Assembly: GCA_025617745.1 (NCBI GenBank)
Contig: CM046864.1
Span: forward strand, 744,001 to 808,000
From: Heliocidaris erythrogramma
Taxonomy: Eukaryota > Echinodermata > Echinoidea > Camarodonta > Echinometridae
Length of the DNA stretch: 64,000 nucleotides
Direction of reading: 5' to 3'
The notes beneath the pieces were generated by a model. It searched no databases and was not told the origin of the DNA. It was given only the letters and a program-made list of their open reading frames with translations. Shown here piece by piece: positions 41,365 to 52,837 of this stretch (its first letter is position 1; the number at the start of each line of letters is the position of its first letter). Both the position numbers and the translations under genes were made by a program.

Positions 41365-43964
41365 GAAAGACAGCGGAAAAGGCTGAGAAAGATCATCCCA
41401 AGGTAGCACAGATCTTAAAGAAAAGTACATACATGGATGATATTTGCTTTTCCACTCCCACAGAGACAGAAGCCATTCAGCTGACTGATGGTATTGACAA
41501 AGTCCTAGGAGATGGTGGCTTTCATGTCAAAGGCTGGGTGTCCAACAAGACTCTAAGACCTGGTGACCAGAATAACAATGATGCAAACCTGCTTGAGAAA
41601 TTATCAGAAGAAAAGGTCTTGGGAGTCGTATGGAATCAGGATAAGGATACATTCTCCTACAAGGTGGCTCCGGGCAGAGATGAGAAATCAGAGAGCAGTG
41701 AAAGAAAATGGACAAAGCGAAAGATCTTGAGTAGAATAGCCAGAGTGTTTGACCCCATTGGATATGTAGGTGCCTTTATGATAAAGGCAAAGACTGGAAT
41801 CCAGAGGCTATGGCAACTTGGTGTTGGCTGGGATGATGACCTTCCTCAGAATGAGCAGGTGAAATGGCAGGAACTCTTTAAAGAGATGGAACAGTTGAAT
41901 AATGTTGAGTTCCCACGCTGTCTAACACCTGATGAAGCTGCGGGGAAGCCAATGTTATGCATCTTTGCTGATGCCTCCGAAGAAGCCTTTGGATGTTGTG
42001 CATATCTCAGATGGAAATTAGGAGATGGCAGCTTCACAACAAGATTTGTTGCAGCACGATCCAGAGTAGCCCCACTTAAGAAGTTGTCTGTCCCTCGATT
42101 GGAGCTCCAGGCCGCTGTAATGGCAACCAGGCTATTTGTTGCAGTGAGGGAGGAGATTAGCTTTGAGTTGCAAGAAACTGTTTTCATGACTGACAGTCTC
42201 ATCACCCTGGCATGGATCCACAGTCAGTCAAGAACATACAAGTCATTCGTCTCAGCCAGGGTAGGTGAAATTCAGAGTGCATCTAATCCAGAGAGCTGGA
42301 GATATGTTCCAGGAAATGTGAACCCGGCGGACAAAATCTCAAGGGGCATATCAGCATCTGACCTTGGAAAGGAATGGGAGCATGGACCTGACTTCTTGTG
42401 CAAGCCTGTAGATGAATGGCCAGAAGACAGGTCACTACCAGTCCAAGAATGTAATGAGGAGAAAAGAAAGTCGAAGCAGATACTGCATACAAGCTGCTCA
42501 GGTATTGCATGTGATAAGTTCTCATCATGGAGAAAACTCATCAGAGTGACAGCATATGTTCATAGATTTGTTAGGAACTTGAAAGCTCGAAAGATGAAGG
42601 CCGGCCAAGCGGAGATGATAGAGGATGGTCCACTCACTACGTCAGAGCTTAATGATGCTGAATCGTACTGGATCAAAGATGCACAGAAGTCACTCCATGG
42701 GTGCATGAAGTCTGGGGAGTTTAAGACCTTGGGTCCATATCTCAAGGATGATATTATCAGAGTTGGAGGGAGAGCGGATAAGATCAAACTGTCATATGAA
42801 GAGAGACACCCCATTCTTATCCCCAGTGGCCATCATATTGCTAAGCTCATCACTCGCTACTATCATCGACAAGGCCATGGAGGAGTAGCTACTACGTCTG
42901 CTAAGATCCGGATGAAGTTCTGGATTTCTGGGGTTCAGCGTCTCGTCAAGTCTGAGAAGTACAGATGCGTGACATGTCGAGCAATGGAAAAGAAGGCAGA
43001 AACCCAGTACATGTCAGAGCTGCCTGCTGAAAGGATGATGCCTTTCTCACCACCATTCTATGCTAGTTCATGCGATTATTTTGGGCCAATATCAGTGAGA
43101 GTAGGACGCAACAAGACTGCAAAGTACTACGGCATCATCTTTACCTGCCTGAACACACGGGCAGTCCACTTAGAAGTTGCTCCGGATTGTTCAACCATGG
43201 AATTTCAGCAGGCATTGAGACGATTCTTCGCTATTCGTGGTCAACCTTCTTGCTTGATCAGCGACAATGGAAAGCAGTTTGTAGGGGCAGAAAGGGAGCT
43301 GCGAGAGATGCTAGAAGGTTGGAGCGCTCATGAACTAAAGGAATTCTGTGCTGAGAGAGGCACCGAATGGAAGTTTGTAACGCCGTTGGCTCCTCATCAT
43401 AATGGCTGTGCTGAAGCCCTGGTGAAAAGCTGTAAGCTAGCGTTAAAGAAAGCCGTCAAGGATCAGTGCCTCACCCCTTTTGAGCTCTACACCTGCCTAC
43501 AAGAAGTAGCTAATTTGGTCAACCAGCGACCAATAGGGAGAGTACCTACAGACCCTGATGATGGATCTTACATCTGCCCAAATGATGTTTTGCTAGGTAG
43601 AGCATCTAGTCATGTACCACAGGGACCATTCAGAGACACTAAAAATCCCCGTCACCGTGTCGAATTTGTTCAACGGATCATCAACTCTTTTTGGAAGTCC
43701 TGGCTACGCGACGTTTTCCCTTTGCTTGTACCAAGAAGGAAGTGGAACGTGGATAAACGCAACGTCAGAGTCGATGATGTCGTGATTGTCGCCGATCCAA
43801 ATGCCATCCGCGGTAAATGGACTTTGGGACGCATAACTCAAGTTTACCCTGGGAATGACGGAAAGGTCAGATCCGTCAAAGTTAAAGCTAAAGACTCTGA
43901 ATATAAGAGGCCCATCACAAAGATTGTCGTGGTATACCCGTCTGAAGGCTACGTGGATGAATAA
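41346..43964 (+). CDS. BEL/Pao RT C-terminal part, RNase H and integrase
   Basis: This 872-codon frame overlaps the previous one and continues the same polyprotein. The RT catalytic YMDD is residues 29-32. RNase H has Asp209 (FADAS), Glu in RLELQAAV and Asp in TDSLITLAWIHS, followed by NPADKISRG. The integrase has an H-H-C-C zinc module (HHIAKLITRYYHRQGHGG ... CVTC). Its core catalytic triad is Asp577 (SCDYFGP), Asp640 (SDNGKQF) and Glu690 (GCAEALVK). The C-terminal DUF5641-type domain (VRVDDVVIVAD, GKWTLGRI) closes it. Its first Met is internal to the RT and is not a natural start. Without frame correction or a programmed shift, RT is split between two frames, so this copy is probably inactive or carries a base-calling error. 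Confidence 0.9.
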   Translation: MAQIALRKTAEKAEKDHPKVAQILKKSTYMDDICFSTPTETEAIQLTDGIDKVLGDGGFHVKGWVSNKTLRPGDQNNNDANLLEKLSEEKVLGVVWNQDKDTFSYKVAPGRDEKSESSERKWTKRKILSRIARVFDPIGYVGAFMIKAKTGIQRLWQLGVGWDDDLPQNEQVKWQELFKEMEQLNNVEFPRCLTPDEAAGKPMLCIFADASEEAFGCCAYLRWKLGDGSFTTRFVAARSRVAPLKKLSVPRLELQAAVMATRLFVAVREEISFELQETVFMTDSLITLAWIHSQSRTYKSFVSARVGEIQSASNPESWRYVPGNVNPADKISRGISASDLGKEWEHGPDFLCKPVDEWPEDRSLPVQECNEEKRKSKQILHTSCSGIACDKFSSWRKLIRVTAYVHRFVRNLKARKMKAGQAEMIEDGPLTTSELNDAESYWIKDAQKSLHGCMKSGEFKTLGPYLKDDIIRVGGRADKIKLSYEERHPILIPSGHHIAKLITRYYHRQGHGGVATTSAKIRMKFWISGVQRLVKSEKYRCVTCRAMEKKAETQYMSELPAERMMPFSPPFYASSCDYFGPISVRVGRNKTAKYYGIIFTCLNTRAVHLEVAPDCSTMEFQQALRRFFAIRGQPSCLISDNGKQFVGAERELREMLEGWSAHELKEFCAERGTEWKFVTPLAPHHNGCAEALVKSCKLALKKAVKDQCLTPFELYTCLQEVANLVNQRPIGRVPTDPDDGSYICPNDVLLGRASSHVPQGPFRDTKNPRHRVEFVQRIINSFWKSWLRDVFPLLVPRRKWNVDKRNVRVDDVVIVADPNAIRGKWTLGRITQVYPGNDGKVRSVKVKAKDSEYKRPITKIVVVYPSEGYVDE

Positions 43965-44010
43965 ATGACTTTGTGTATAAGTACTATGTTTCTAACTTAC
44001 TTCTTTTCCG

Positions 44011-44032
44011 GCGGGGGGGGGGGGGGGGAGGA
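44011..44032 (+). promoter_or_regulatory. Polypurine tract of BEL/Pao element
   Basis: gc(g)n aggat immediately precedes the 3' LTR, the place where plus-strand priming occurs in LTR elements. A tRNA primer-binding site after the 5' LTR could not be identified by eye. Confidence 0.7.
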
Positions 44033-45396
44033 TGGTTTGCCGAGCAAACCTATTTTTTTCCTTTTGATTTGCTTTTTTGACTCGACCAGATAGGTCAGCA
44101 CACTTTTGCCAACAGTGTGAAGAATGATGTGCTTCTTCGAAGAATCAGTTAAATCAGTTAAAATTTAGCCAAACTTGAAGTGGTTAGAATGCCGAACAAG
44201 AAGTAAGTGGAATGACAAATGTTTCATGTTTCTATAAAGATTACAAAAATATAATATTGTGAGTAATTATGTTAAAAAAAGGGATCGTACAAATTAAATA
44301 GTGTCGGGGTCAGTTATACAGAAAATGGCGTACGTGTCAGTAGAAGCAATGGGAACTATTTATGCAAATGAGTATGATGTCGTGATAAGTGTAAACCAAC
44401 TTACTTCGAGAAACGAAAATGACATTCGGCAAACTAAATAGTTTGACAGATTTTGAAGTGTGAGAAGTCATGATATGAATTTAAGTAAAAAGCCATAATA
44501 ATTACTTATTTTAGTAAAAGCATCTGGAAAGCAAGGAATATTCGTTTTGGTTAGTTTGGCATTTAAAGAAACAACATTTTATGAATTTGGCCATAAGGGG
44601 GTTATGGCTGCTTTGTATATAATGTGTATGAAATATCAATGTCATTTGGATTACTGACCTGCTTGTTTGAATGACAAAATTATGCAGTCCTTTTACAGTG
44701 GAAACTCTGTATAAAGAGATTTGATATGGAATGCTGATTGATATGGGTAGGTAATTGGGCTGGTCCCAACTTTTAAGCTGTTGTTTTCGGCCATGATGTG
44801 GCGGGATTCCTACTGTGGCAAGGGTTTTTTTATGGTCTCAAGCACCTCGTTATACTGAGTTTCGACTGTATTTGGAAGGTTAAAATATATTAAATTTGAA
44901 TTCTGTATCAATTTTGGACAAGATGTGTAAAGTTAAAGAAAACATTTGTTTTGGGGCAATGCACTGAAAAGGCATTTTTGCATATGCTTGCTAGGTTGAG
45001 TTATAGGGAAATATTAAATATTTAAATCAGGCATTCAATCAAAATTAAACATTAATGCAAGAGTTAGATACAGAATGAATCATAGAAGCATCACTCAGGA
45101 TTGTTTTGTTGATCAAAGAATTTATTTCAAAATAAACATAACACACGGTTGAAAGATAAGGTGTTATAAAATACTTATTGTTTAAGAACAATGATTTAAT
45201 AGATCGGGTGAAAACCAACTGATATCAATTGTAAACTCTGTTTTATGAAAGAATGCCATGGTGAATGTTCATAGACAGCATACTTATGATGCCCCTTTTC
45301 TGATTTTCCTTTATGCAGATTGAATAAAATTTGCTATGCAATTAATCGGCATCTCTAACATCTGAGCTTGAAAGTCTCCTTTTCTTCAGTAATCCA
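44033..45396 (+). repeat. BEL/Pao 3' LTR
   Basis: 1364 bp, with the same boundaries as the 5' LTR at a constant offset of 6740. It includes the MITE at 44696-44868 and aataaa at 45323-45328. Confidence 0.95.
44696..44868. mobile_element. MITE captured in 3' LTR
   Basis: Same 173-bp TA-flanked element as 37956-38128. Confidence 0.7.
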
Positions 45397-45401
45397 GTGT
45401 G
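45397..45401. repeat. Right target-site duplication gtgtg
   Basis: Matches 37288-37292. Confidence 0.9.
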
Positions 45402-45517
45402 TTTCATTAACAAATTAAACAACAAATGCCATAAAAAATAACAGACCTCATATGCCATTAACAATAGAGTTATCATTCTTAACTAAGATACATGTATCTT
45501 TACAACATCAATTACAA

Positions 45518-47313
45518 CTAGAAATTGAATTCGTCACGAGGACGAATTAGGTGGTCTGTCCTTAAATTGGCACGATCATGATTGTAATCAGGATGATCAT
45601 ATTAATGGGGAAATACTAAACAGAAGATAGGATGTCAAGAATGCCATGAATGGAGATGCTTCCTGAGAACAGGAATGTAGCAAAATGTTGTAACGGTCAT
45701 TGTAAAATGATTATGGTGATGATTACGGTGATTATGATGATAATAATTACATAATGATGATGGCGATGATATAATAGTAGCGATGATATCATGACGGTGA
45801 TGATAATAATGATGATGATACAGGATACTTGGGAGATTAACACCATAGCTCTAATACAGGAAATCACAATTTCCATAGGGTTGTACATAAACTACTGCAC
45901 ACTGCTTTCTAATAGACATAATACGGAAAATAAGGCAGTTTATTACATGATTTGTGATTTTTTATGTTACAATAGTCGAAGAGGATGGTAAAATGACAGG
46001 CAAAAAGAAGCAAAAAAAAAAAAAAAAAAAAAAATCGGCCCCGGGGATCGAACCAGGTACCTTGACCATGGTAGTCATGTGCTTTACCGATAGACCAAAA
46101 TATTCCCCATAGAGATAACACGTAAACGAAAAACGGGATTCTCAAATCCCATTTGGTAGTTCAAAATTGGGCATGATCCCGACATCTGATCAAAATTTGG
46201 AGACCACATTTATAAAAGCTTATAGTCTCAGCTACAACATATTAAAATCTGGAAGGAAAACGACCAAAAATAACTGAGATACTGCTCAGAGAACGATGTC
46301 ATGTAGATTCATGATTCGAAAAAAAATCATCTTCCATAGACATAACACGCAAATAGGGAAAATTCTGACATGTCGTCTTTAATTGAAAATTTCAGTGTGA
46401 TGACGTCATCCAAATGAATAATAATGAGCGCTCCTGTTGTAGAGAATTGTCTCAGCTATAACATATCAAAATTTGGAAGAAAATCGACCACCTATTACTG
46501 AAATATTATCAAAAGAATACAAAAATGATGACATCATTTTTTTCAAAATCATTTTTTTGAGTTCATATGCAAATATGATGACGTTAGAACATGAGATCGG
46601 CAAAAATTCTACATGAATTCATATCTACAACTCACAGGCTTTCAGAATATGTAAAGAAATTGGGGGGTTTCCGCCCATTCTGAGGAGCTATGGCGAATTC
46701 TAGATGGGCATGTTTTTACCACTTTTTGCATTAGAATGCCCTTTGACGTGCGCACAAATTTGAAAGTTTGACGCGCGCGTACGACATTATGGAAGGTCGA
46801 TAATGACTGTAAATAGTTGGAAATTGTCAAGAATATTATCAGGAAGATGAAACATGCGAAAAAACGGCGTTTTTACGTTCTCTACGCGCTGTGTGCGCGC
46901 ACAACGCGCGCGCGGACGCGCACGGACAGGAAATTTTAAAATGCGTAAAATGTCCTGAACCATACTCTAATTTGATTAAAAAGTGATTTGAAGCATTTTA
47001 AAATTTTGACGCGCGCGTACGTGCGCGTCATGATGCGCGCACGGATTTTAATGACATTTTCTGTTGACCCTTGACCTGAAGTTCATGTGTGTCAAATATG
47101 GTTTATTTTTGATGACTCGTTATGAAGATATGATTGATAATGTGATTTCACAAAATGGCGCCTGGATGACGTCACGATGACCTGATGACCTTGAAATAGA
47201 TACCCGAGCTTGATCTGATAGGTCCTCATGACTGTTGAGATTTTGATAAAAATTGACTCAGCCGATATTGAGAAATCATGGTAACAAGAAAGTGGTGGAA
47301 AAATAAAAATAAA
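45518..47313 (-). repeat. Array unit 1
   Basis: 1796 bp. tRNA-like cassette 46035-46101 (minus) beside a 24-A run (a T run in its sense direction). Left edge adjoins non-repeat sequence at A45517. Confidence 0.85.
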
Positions 47314-49108
47314 CTAGAATTGAATTCGTCACGAAGACGAATTAGGTGGTCTGTCCTTAAATTTGCACGATCATGATTGTAATCAGGATGATCATATTAA
47401 TGGGGAAATACTAACCAGAAGACAGGATGTCAAAAATGCCATGAATGGAGATGCTACCTGAGGACAGGAATGTAGCAAAATGTGTAACGGTCATTGTAAA
47501 ACGATTATGGTGATGATGATAATGGTGATTATGATGATTATAATGATATAATGATGATGGCGATGATATAATAATAGCGATGATGATCATGACGGTGATG
47601 GTAATAATGATGATGATACAGGATACTTGGGAGATTAACCCCATAACTCTAATACAGGACAGGAAATCACAATTTCCATAGGGTTGTACACAAACTACTG
47701 CACACTACTTTCTAATAGACATAATATGGAAAATAAGGCAGTTTATTACATGATTTGTGATTTTTTATGTTACAATAGTCGAAGAGGATGGTAAAATGAC
47801 AGGCAAAAAGAAGCAAAAAAAAAAAATAAAAAATCGGCCCCGGATCGAACCAGGTACCTTGACCATGGTAGTCATGTGCTTTACCGATAGACCAGAATAT
47901 TTCCCATAGAGATAACACGTAAACGAAAACGGGATTCTCAAATCACTTATTGTACTGAAAAATTGGGCATGATCCCGACATCTGATCAAAAATTGGAGGG
48001 CTTACTAATGAAAGCTTATAGTCTCAGCTACAACATATTAAAATCTGGAAGAAAATAGACCAAAAATAACTGAGATACTGCTCAGAGAACGATGTCATGT
48101 AGATTCATGATTCGAAAAAAAATCATCTTCCATAGACATAACACGCAAATAGGGAAAATTATGACATGGCATCTTGCATTGAAAATTTCAGTGTGATGAC
48201 GTCATCAAAATGAAAAATGGTGTGAACTGATCTGGTAGAGAATTGTCTCAGCTATAACATATCAAAATTTGGAAGAAAATCGACTACCTATTACTGAAAT
48301 ATTAGCAAATGAATACAAAAATGATGACGTCATTTTTTCAAAATCATTTTTTTGAGTTCATATGCAAATATGATGACGTTAGAACATGAGGTCGGCAAAA
48401 ATTCCACATGAATTCATATCTACAACTCACAGGCTTTCAGAATATGTAAAGAAATTGGGGGGTTTCCGCCCCTTCTGAGGAGCTATGGCGAATTCTAGAT
48501 GGGCATGTTTTTACCACTTTTTACATTAGAATGCCCATTGACGCGCACACGAATTTGAAAGTTTGACGCGCGCGTACGACATTATGGAAGGTCGAGAATG
48601 ACTGTAAATTGTTGGAAATTGTCAAGAATAGTATCAGGAAGATGAAACATGCGAAAAAATGGCGTTTTTACGTTCTCTACGCGCTGTGCGCGCACATAAC
48701 GCGCGCGCGGACGCGCACGGACGGAAAATTTTAAAATGCTTAAAATGTCCTGAACAATACTCTAATTTGATTAAAAAGTGATTTTGACCATTTTTAAATT
48801 TTGACGCGCGCGTACGTGCGCGTCATGATGTGCGCGCGGATTTTGATGACATTTTATGTCGACTCTTGACCTGAATTTAATGTATGTCAAATATGGTTCA
48901 TTTTTGGTGACTCGTTATGAAGATATGATTGATAATGTGATTTCACAAAATGGCGCCTGGATGACGTCACGATGACCTGATGACCTTGAAATAGATACCC
49001 GACCTTGATCTGATATGTCCTCATGACTGTAGAGATTTTGATAAAAATTGACTCAGCCGATATTGAGGAATCATGGTAACAAGAAAGTGGTGGAAAAATA
49101 AAAATAAA
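47314..49108 (-). repeat. Array unit 2
   Basis: 1795 bp. tRNA-like cassette 47834-47897, lacking two bases of the ccccgggg block. Confidence 0.85.
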
Positions 49109-50917
49109 CTAGACTTGAATTCGTCACGAAGACGAATTAGGTGGTCTGTCCTTAAATTGGCACGATCATGATTGTAATCAGGATGATCATATTAATGGGG
49201 AAATACTAAACAGAAGACAGGATGTCAAGAATGCCATGAATGGAGATGCTTCCTGAGGACAGGAATGTAGCAAAATGTGTATTGGTCATTGTAAAATGAT
49301 TATGGTGATGATAACGGTGATTATGATGATTATAATGACATAATGATGATGGCGATGATGTAATAGTAGCGATGATGATCATGATGGTGATGATAATAAT
49401 GATGATGATACAGGATACTTGGGAGATTAACACCATAGCTCTAATACAGGACAGGAAATCACAATTTGCCATAGGGTTGTACATAAACTACTGCACACTA
49501 CTTTCTAATAGACATAATACGGAAAATAAGGCAGTTTATTACATGATTTGTGATTTTTTATGTTACAATAGTCGAGAGGATGGTAAAATGACAGGCAAAA
49601 AGAAGCAAAAAAAAAAAAAAAAAAAATCGGCCCCGGGGATCGAACCAGGTACCTTGACCATGGTAGTCATGTGCTTTACCGATAGACTAAAATATTTCCC
49701 ATAGAGATAACACGTAAACGAAAAACGGGATTCTCGAATCCCATTTGGTAGTTCAAAATAGGGCATGATCCCGACATCTGATCAAAATTTGGAGACCACC
49801 TTAATGAAAGCTTATAGTCTCAGCTACAACATATTAAAATCTGGAAGGAAATAGACCAAAAATAACTGAGATACAGCTCAGAGAACGATGTCATGTAGAT
49901 TCATGATTCGAAAAAAAATCATCTTCCATAGACATAACACGCAAATAGGGACAATTCTGACATGTCGTCTTTAATTGAAAATTTCAGTGTGATGACGTCA
50001 TCCAAATGAATAATAATGAGCACTCATGTTGTAGAGAATTGTCTCAGCTATAACATATCAAAATTTGGAAGAAAATCGACCACCTATTACTGAAATATTA
50101 GCAAATGAATACAAAAATGATGACGTCATTTTTTCAAAATCATTTTTTTGAGTTCATATGCAAATATGATGACGTTAGAACATGCGATCGGCAAAAATTC
50201 TGCATGAATTCCAATCTACAACTCACAGGCTTTCATAATATGTACAGAAATTTGGGGGTTTCCTCGCGTTCTGACGAGCTATGGCGGATTCTAGATAGGC
50301 ATGTTTTTACCACTTTTTACATTAGAATGCCCATTGACGTGCGCACGAATTTGAAAGTTTGACGCGCGCGTACGACATTATGGAAGGTCGAGATTGACTG
50401 TAAATAGTTGGAAATTGTCAAGAATAGTGTCAGGAAGACAAAATATGCAAACAACGGCGTTTTTTACGTTCTCTACGCGCTGTGTGCGCGCATAACGCGC
50501 GCACGGACGCGCACGGACAGAAAAATTCAAAATGCTTAAAATGTCCTGGACAATACTCTAATTTGATTAAAAAGTGATTTTAAGCATTTCTAAATTTTGA
50601 CGCGCGCGTACGTGCGCGTCATGATGCGCGCGCGGATTTTGATGACATTTTATGTTGACCCTTGACCTGAAGTTCATGTGTGTCAATTATGGTTCATTTT
50701 GGATGACTCGTTATGAAGATATGATTGATAATGTGATTTCACAAAATGGCGCCTGGATGACGTCACGATGACCTGATGACCTTGATAATGATAGGGGCAC
50801 TTGATCTGCTATGGCCTGATAATTGACGAAAATCTGAAGAAAATTGATCGAGTTGATTTTGAGAATTCACGGTCACAAGAAATAAGTTGAAAATAAAGAA
50901 TAAATAATAAATAATAA
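49109..50917 (-). repeat. Array unit 3
   Basis: 1809 bp. tRNA-like cassette 49627-49690. Its right half (about 50105-50917) is almost identical to the right half of unit 4 and carries the tcctcgcgttctgacg variant. Confidence 0.85.
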
Positions 50918-51429
50918 CTAGAATTTAATTCGTCATGAGGACGAATTAGGTGGTCTGTCCTTCAATTTGTATGATCTTGATTGTAATCAGGATGATCATA
51001 ATAATGGGGAAATACTAAACTGAAGATAGGATGTCAAGAATGCCATGAATGGAGATGCTTCTTGAGGACGGGAATGTAGCAAAATGTGTAACGGTCATTG
51101 TAAAATGATTATGGTGATGATGATAATGGTGATTATGATGATTATAATGATATATGATGGCGATGATATAATAGCGATGATGATCATCACGGTGATGATA
51201 ATAATGATGATGATACAGGATACTTGGCAGATTAACCCCTTAGCTCTAATACAGGACAGGAAATCACAATTTCCATAGGGTTGTACACAAACTACTGCAC
51301 ACTACTTTCTAATAGACATAATACGGAAAATAAGGCAGTTTATTACATGATTTGTGATTTTTTATGTTATACTAGTCGAAGAGGATGGTAAAATGACAGG
51401 CAAAAAGAAGCAAAAAAAAATTTTTGTTA

Positions 51430-51494
51430 TGGACCAACCGGGGATCGAACCTGGGTCACCGGAATGGGAGGCAAGTGCTTTGACCAATAGACCA
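51430..51494 (-). other. tRNA-like cassette, glycine-CCC-like variant
   Basis: On the minus strand: box B ggttcgatcccc, with anticodon-type arm cttgcctcccattccgg and loop centre CCC. All other array units have atgactaccatggtcaagg there (loop centre CCA). Confidence 0.55.
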
Positions 51495-52725
51495 AAATAT
51501 TTCCCATAGAGATAACACGTAAACCAAAACGGGATTCTCAAATCACATTTTGTACTGAAAAATTGGGCATGATCCCGACATCTGATCAAAAATTGGAGGT
51601 CTTACTAATGAAAGCTTATAGTCTCAGCTACAACATATTAAAATCTGGAAGGAAATAGACCAAAAATAACTGAGATACTGCTCAGAGAACGATGTCATGT
51701 AGATTCATGATTCGAAAAAAAATCATCTTCCATAGACATAACACGCAAATAGGGAAAAATCTGACATGTCGTCTTTAATTGAAGATTTCAGTGTGATGAC
51801 GTCATCAAAATGAAAAATGGTTGTGACTAATCTTGTAGAGAATTGTCTCAGCTATAACATATCAAAATTTGGAAGAAAATCGATCACCTATTACTGAAAT
51901 ATTAGCAAATGAATACAAAAATGATGACGTCATTTTTTCAAAATCATTTTTTTGAGTTCATATGCAAATATGATGACGTTAGAACATGCGATCGGCAAAA
52001 ATTCTGCATGAATTCCAATCTACAACTCACAGGCTTTCATAATATGTACAGAAATTTGGGGGTTTCCTCGCGTTCTGACGAGCTATGGCGGATTCTAGAT
52101 AGGCATGTTTTTACCACTTTTTACATTAGAATGCCCATTGACGTGCGCACGAATTTGAAAGTTTGACGCGCGCGTACGACATTTTGGAAGGTCGAGATTG
52201 ACTGTAAATAGTTGGAAATTGTCAAGAATAGTGTCAGGAAGACAAAATATGCGAAAAACGGCGTTTTTACGTTCTCTACGCGCTGTGTGCGCGCATAACG
52301 CGCGCACGGACGCGCACGGACAGAAAAATTCAAAATGCTTAAAATGTCCTGGACAATACTATAATTTGATTAAAAAGTGATTTTAAGCATTTCTAAATTT
52401 TGACGCGCGCGTACGTGCGCGTCATGATGCGCGCGCGGATTTTGATGACATTTTATGTTGACCCTTGACCTGAAGTTCATGTGTGTCAATTATGGTTCAT
52501 TTTGGATGACTCGTTATGAAGATATGATTGATAATGTGATTTCACAAAATGGCGCCTGGATGACGTCACGATGACCTGATGACCTTGATAATGATAGGGG
52601 CACTTGATCTGCTATGGCCTGATAATTGACGAAAATCTGAAGAAAATTGATCGAGTTGATTTTGAGAATTCACGGTCACAAGAAATAAGTTGAAAATAAA
52701 GAATAAATAATAATAATAAATAATA

Positions 52726-52836
52726 AAGAAAATTCTGACGAAATTAAGAGGTGATCTGTCGATACCGACAGACCACCTAATAAAGAAAATTCTGACGAAA
52801 TTAAGAGGTGATCTGTCGATACCGACAGACCACCTA
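52726..52836. repeat. Hairpin sub-repeats in unit 4 (2 copies)
   Basis: Two ~57-bp copies of aaagaaaattctgacgaaat followed by the ggtgatctgtcgataccgac hairpin; the stem has one A-C mismatch in both copies. Confidence 0.8.
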
Positions 52837-52837
52837 A

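Larger units (their letters stand above)
50918..52837 (-). repeat. Array unit 4 (divergent cassette, extra hairpins)
   Basis: 1920 bp. The tRNA-like cassette (51430-51494) is the other variant, matching 27-91 at the window's left end rather than its neighbours. The extra length is two hairpin sub-repeats at 52726-52836. Confidence 0.85.

Noticed and set aside
43965-44010. Envelope gene downstream of the BEL/Pao integrase
   Set aside because: Only 46 bp separate the pol stop from the polypurine tract.
47712-47989. Open frames recurring in every array unit (for example those encoding MIRCRDHAQFF- or MYNPM-type peptides)
   Set aside because: They span T runs, ATC microsatellite and the tRNA-like cassette, shift frame with homopolymer length and have no start or splice context; by-products of the repeat.
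50105-50362. Identical 85-codon frames in units 3 and 4 as a conserved gene
   Set aside because: Identity reflects recent homogenisation of these two units; other units break the frame.
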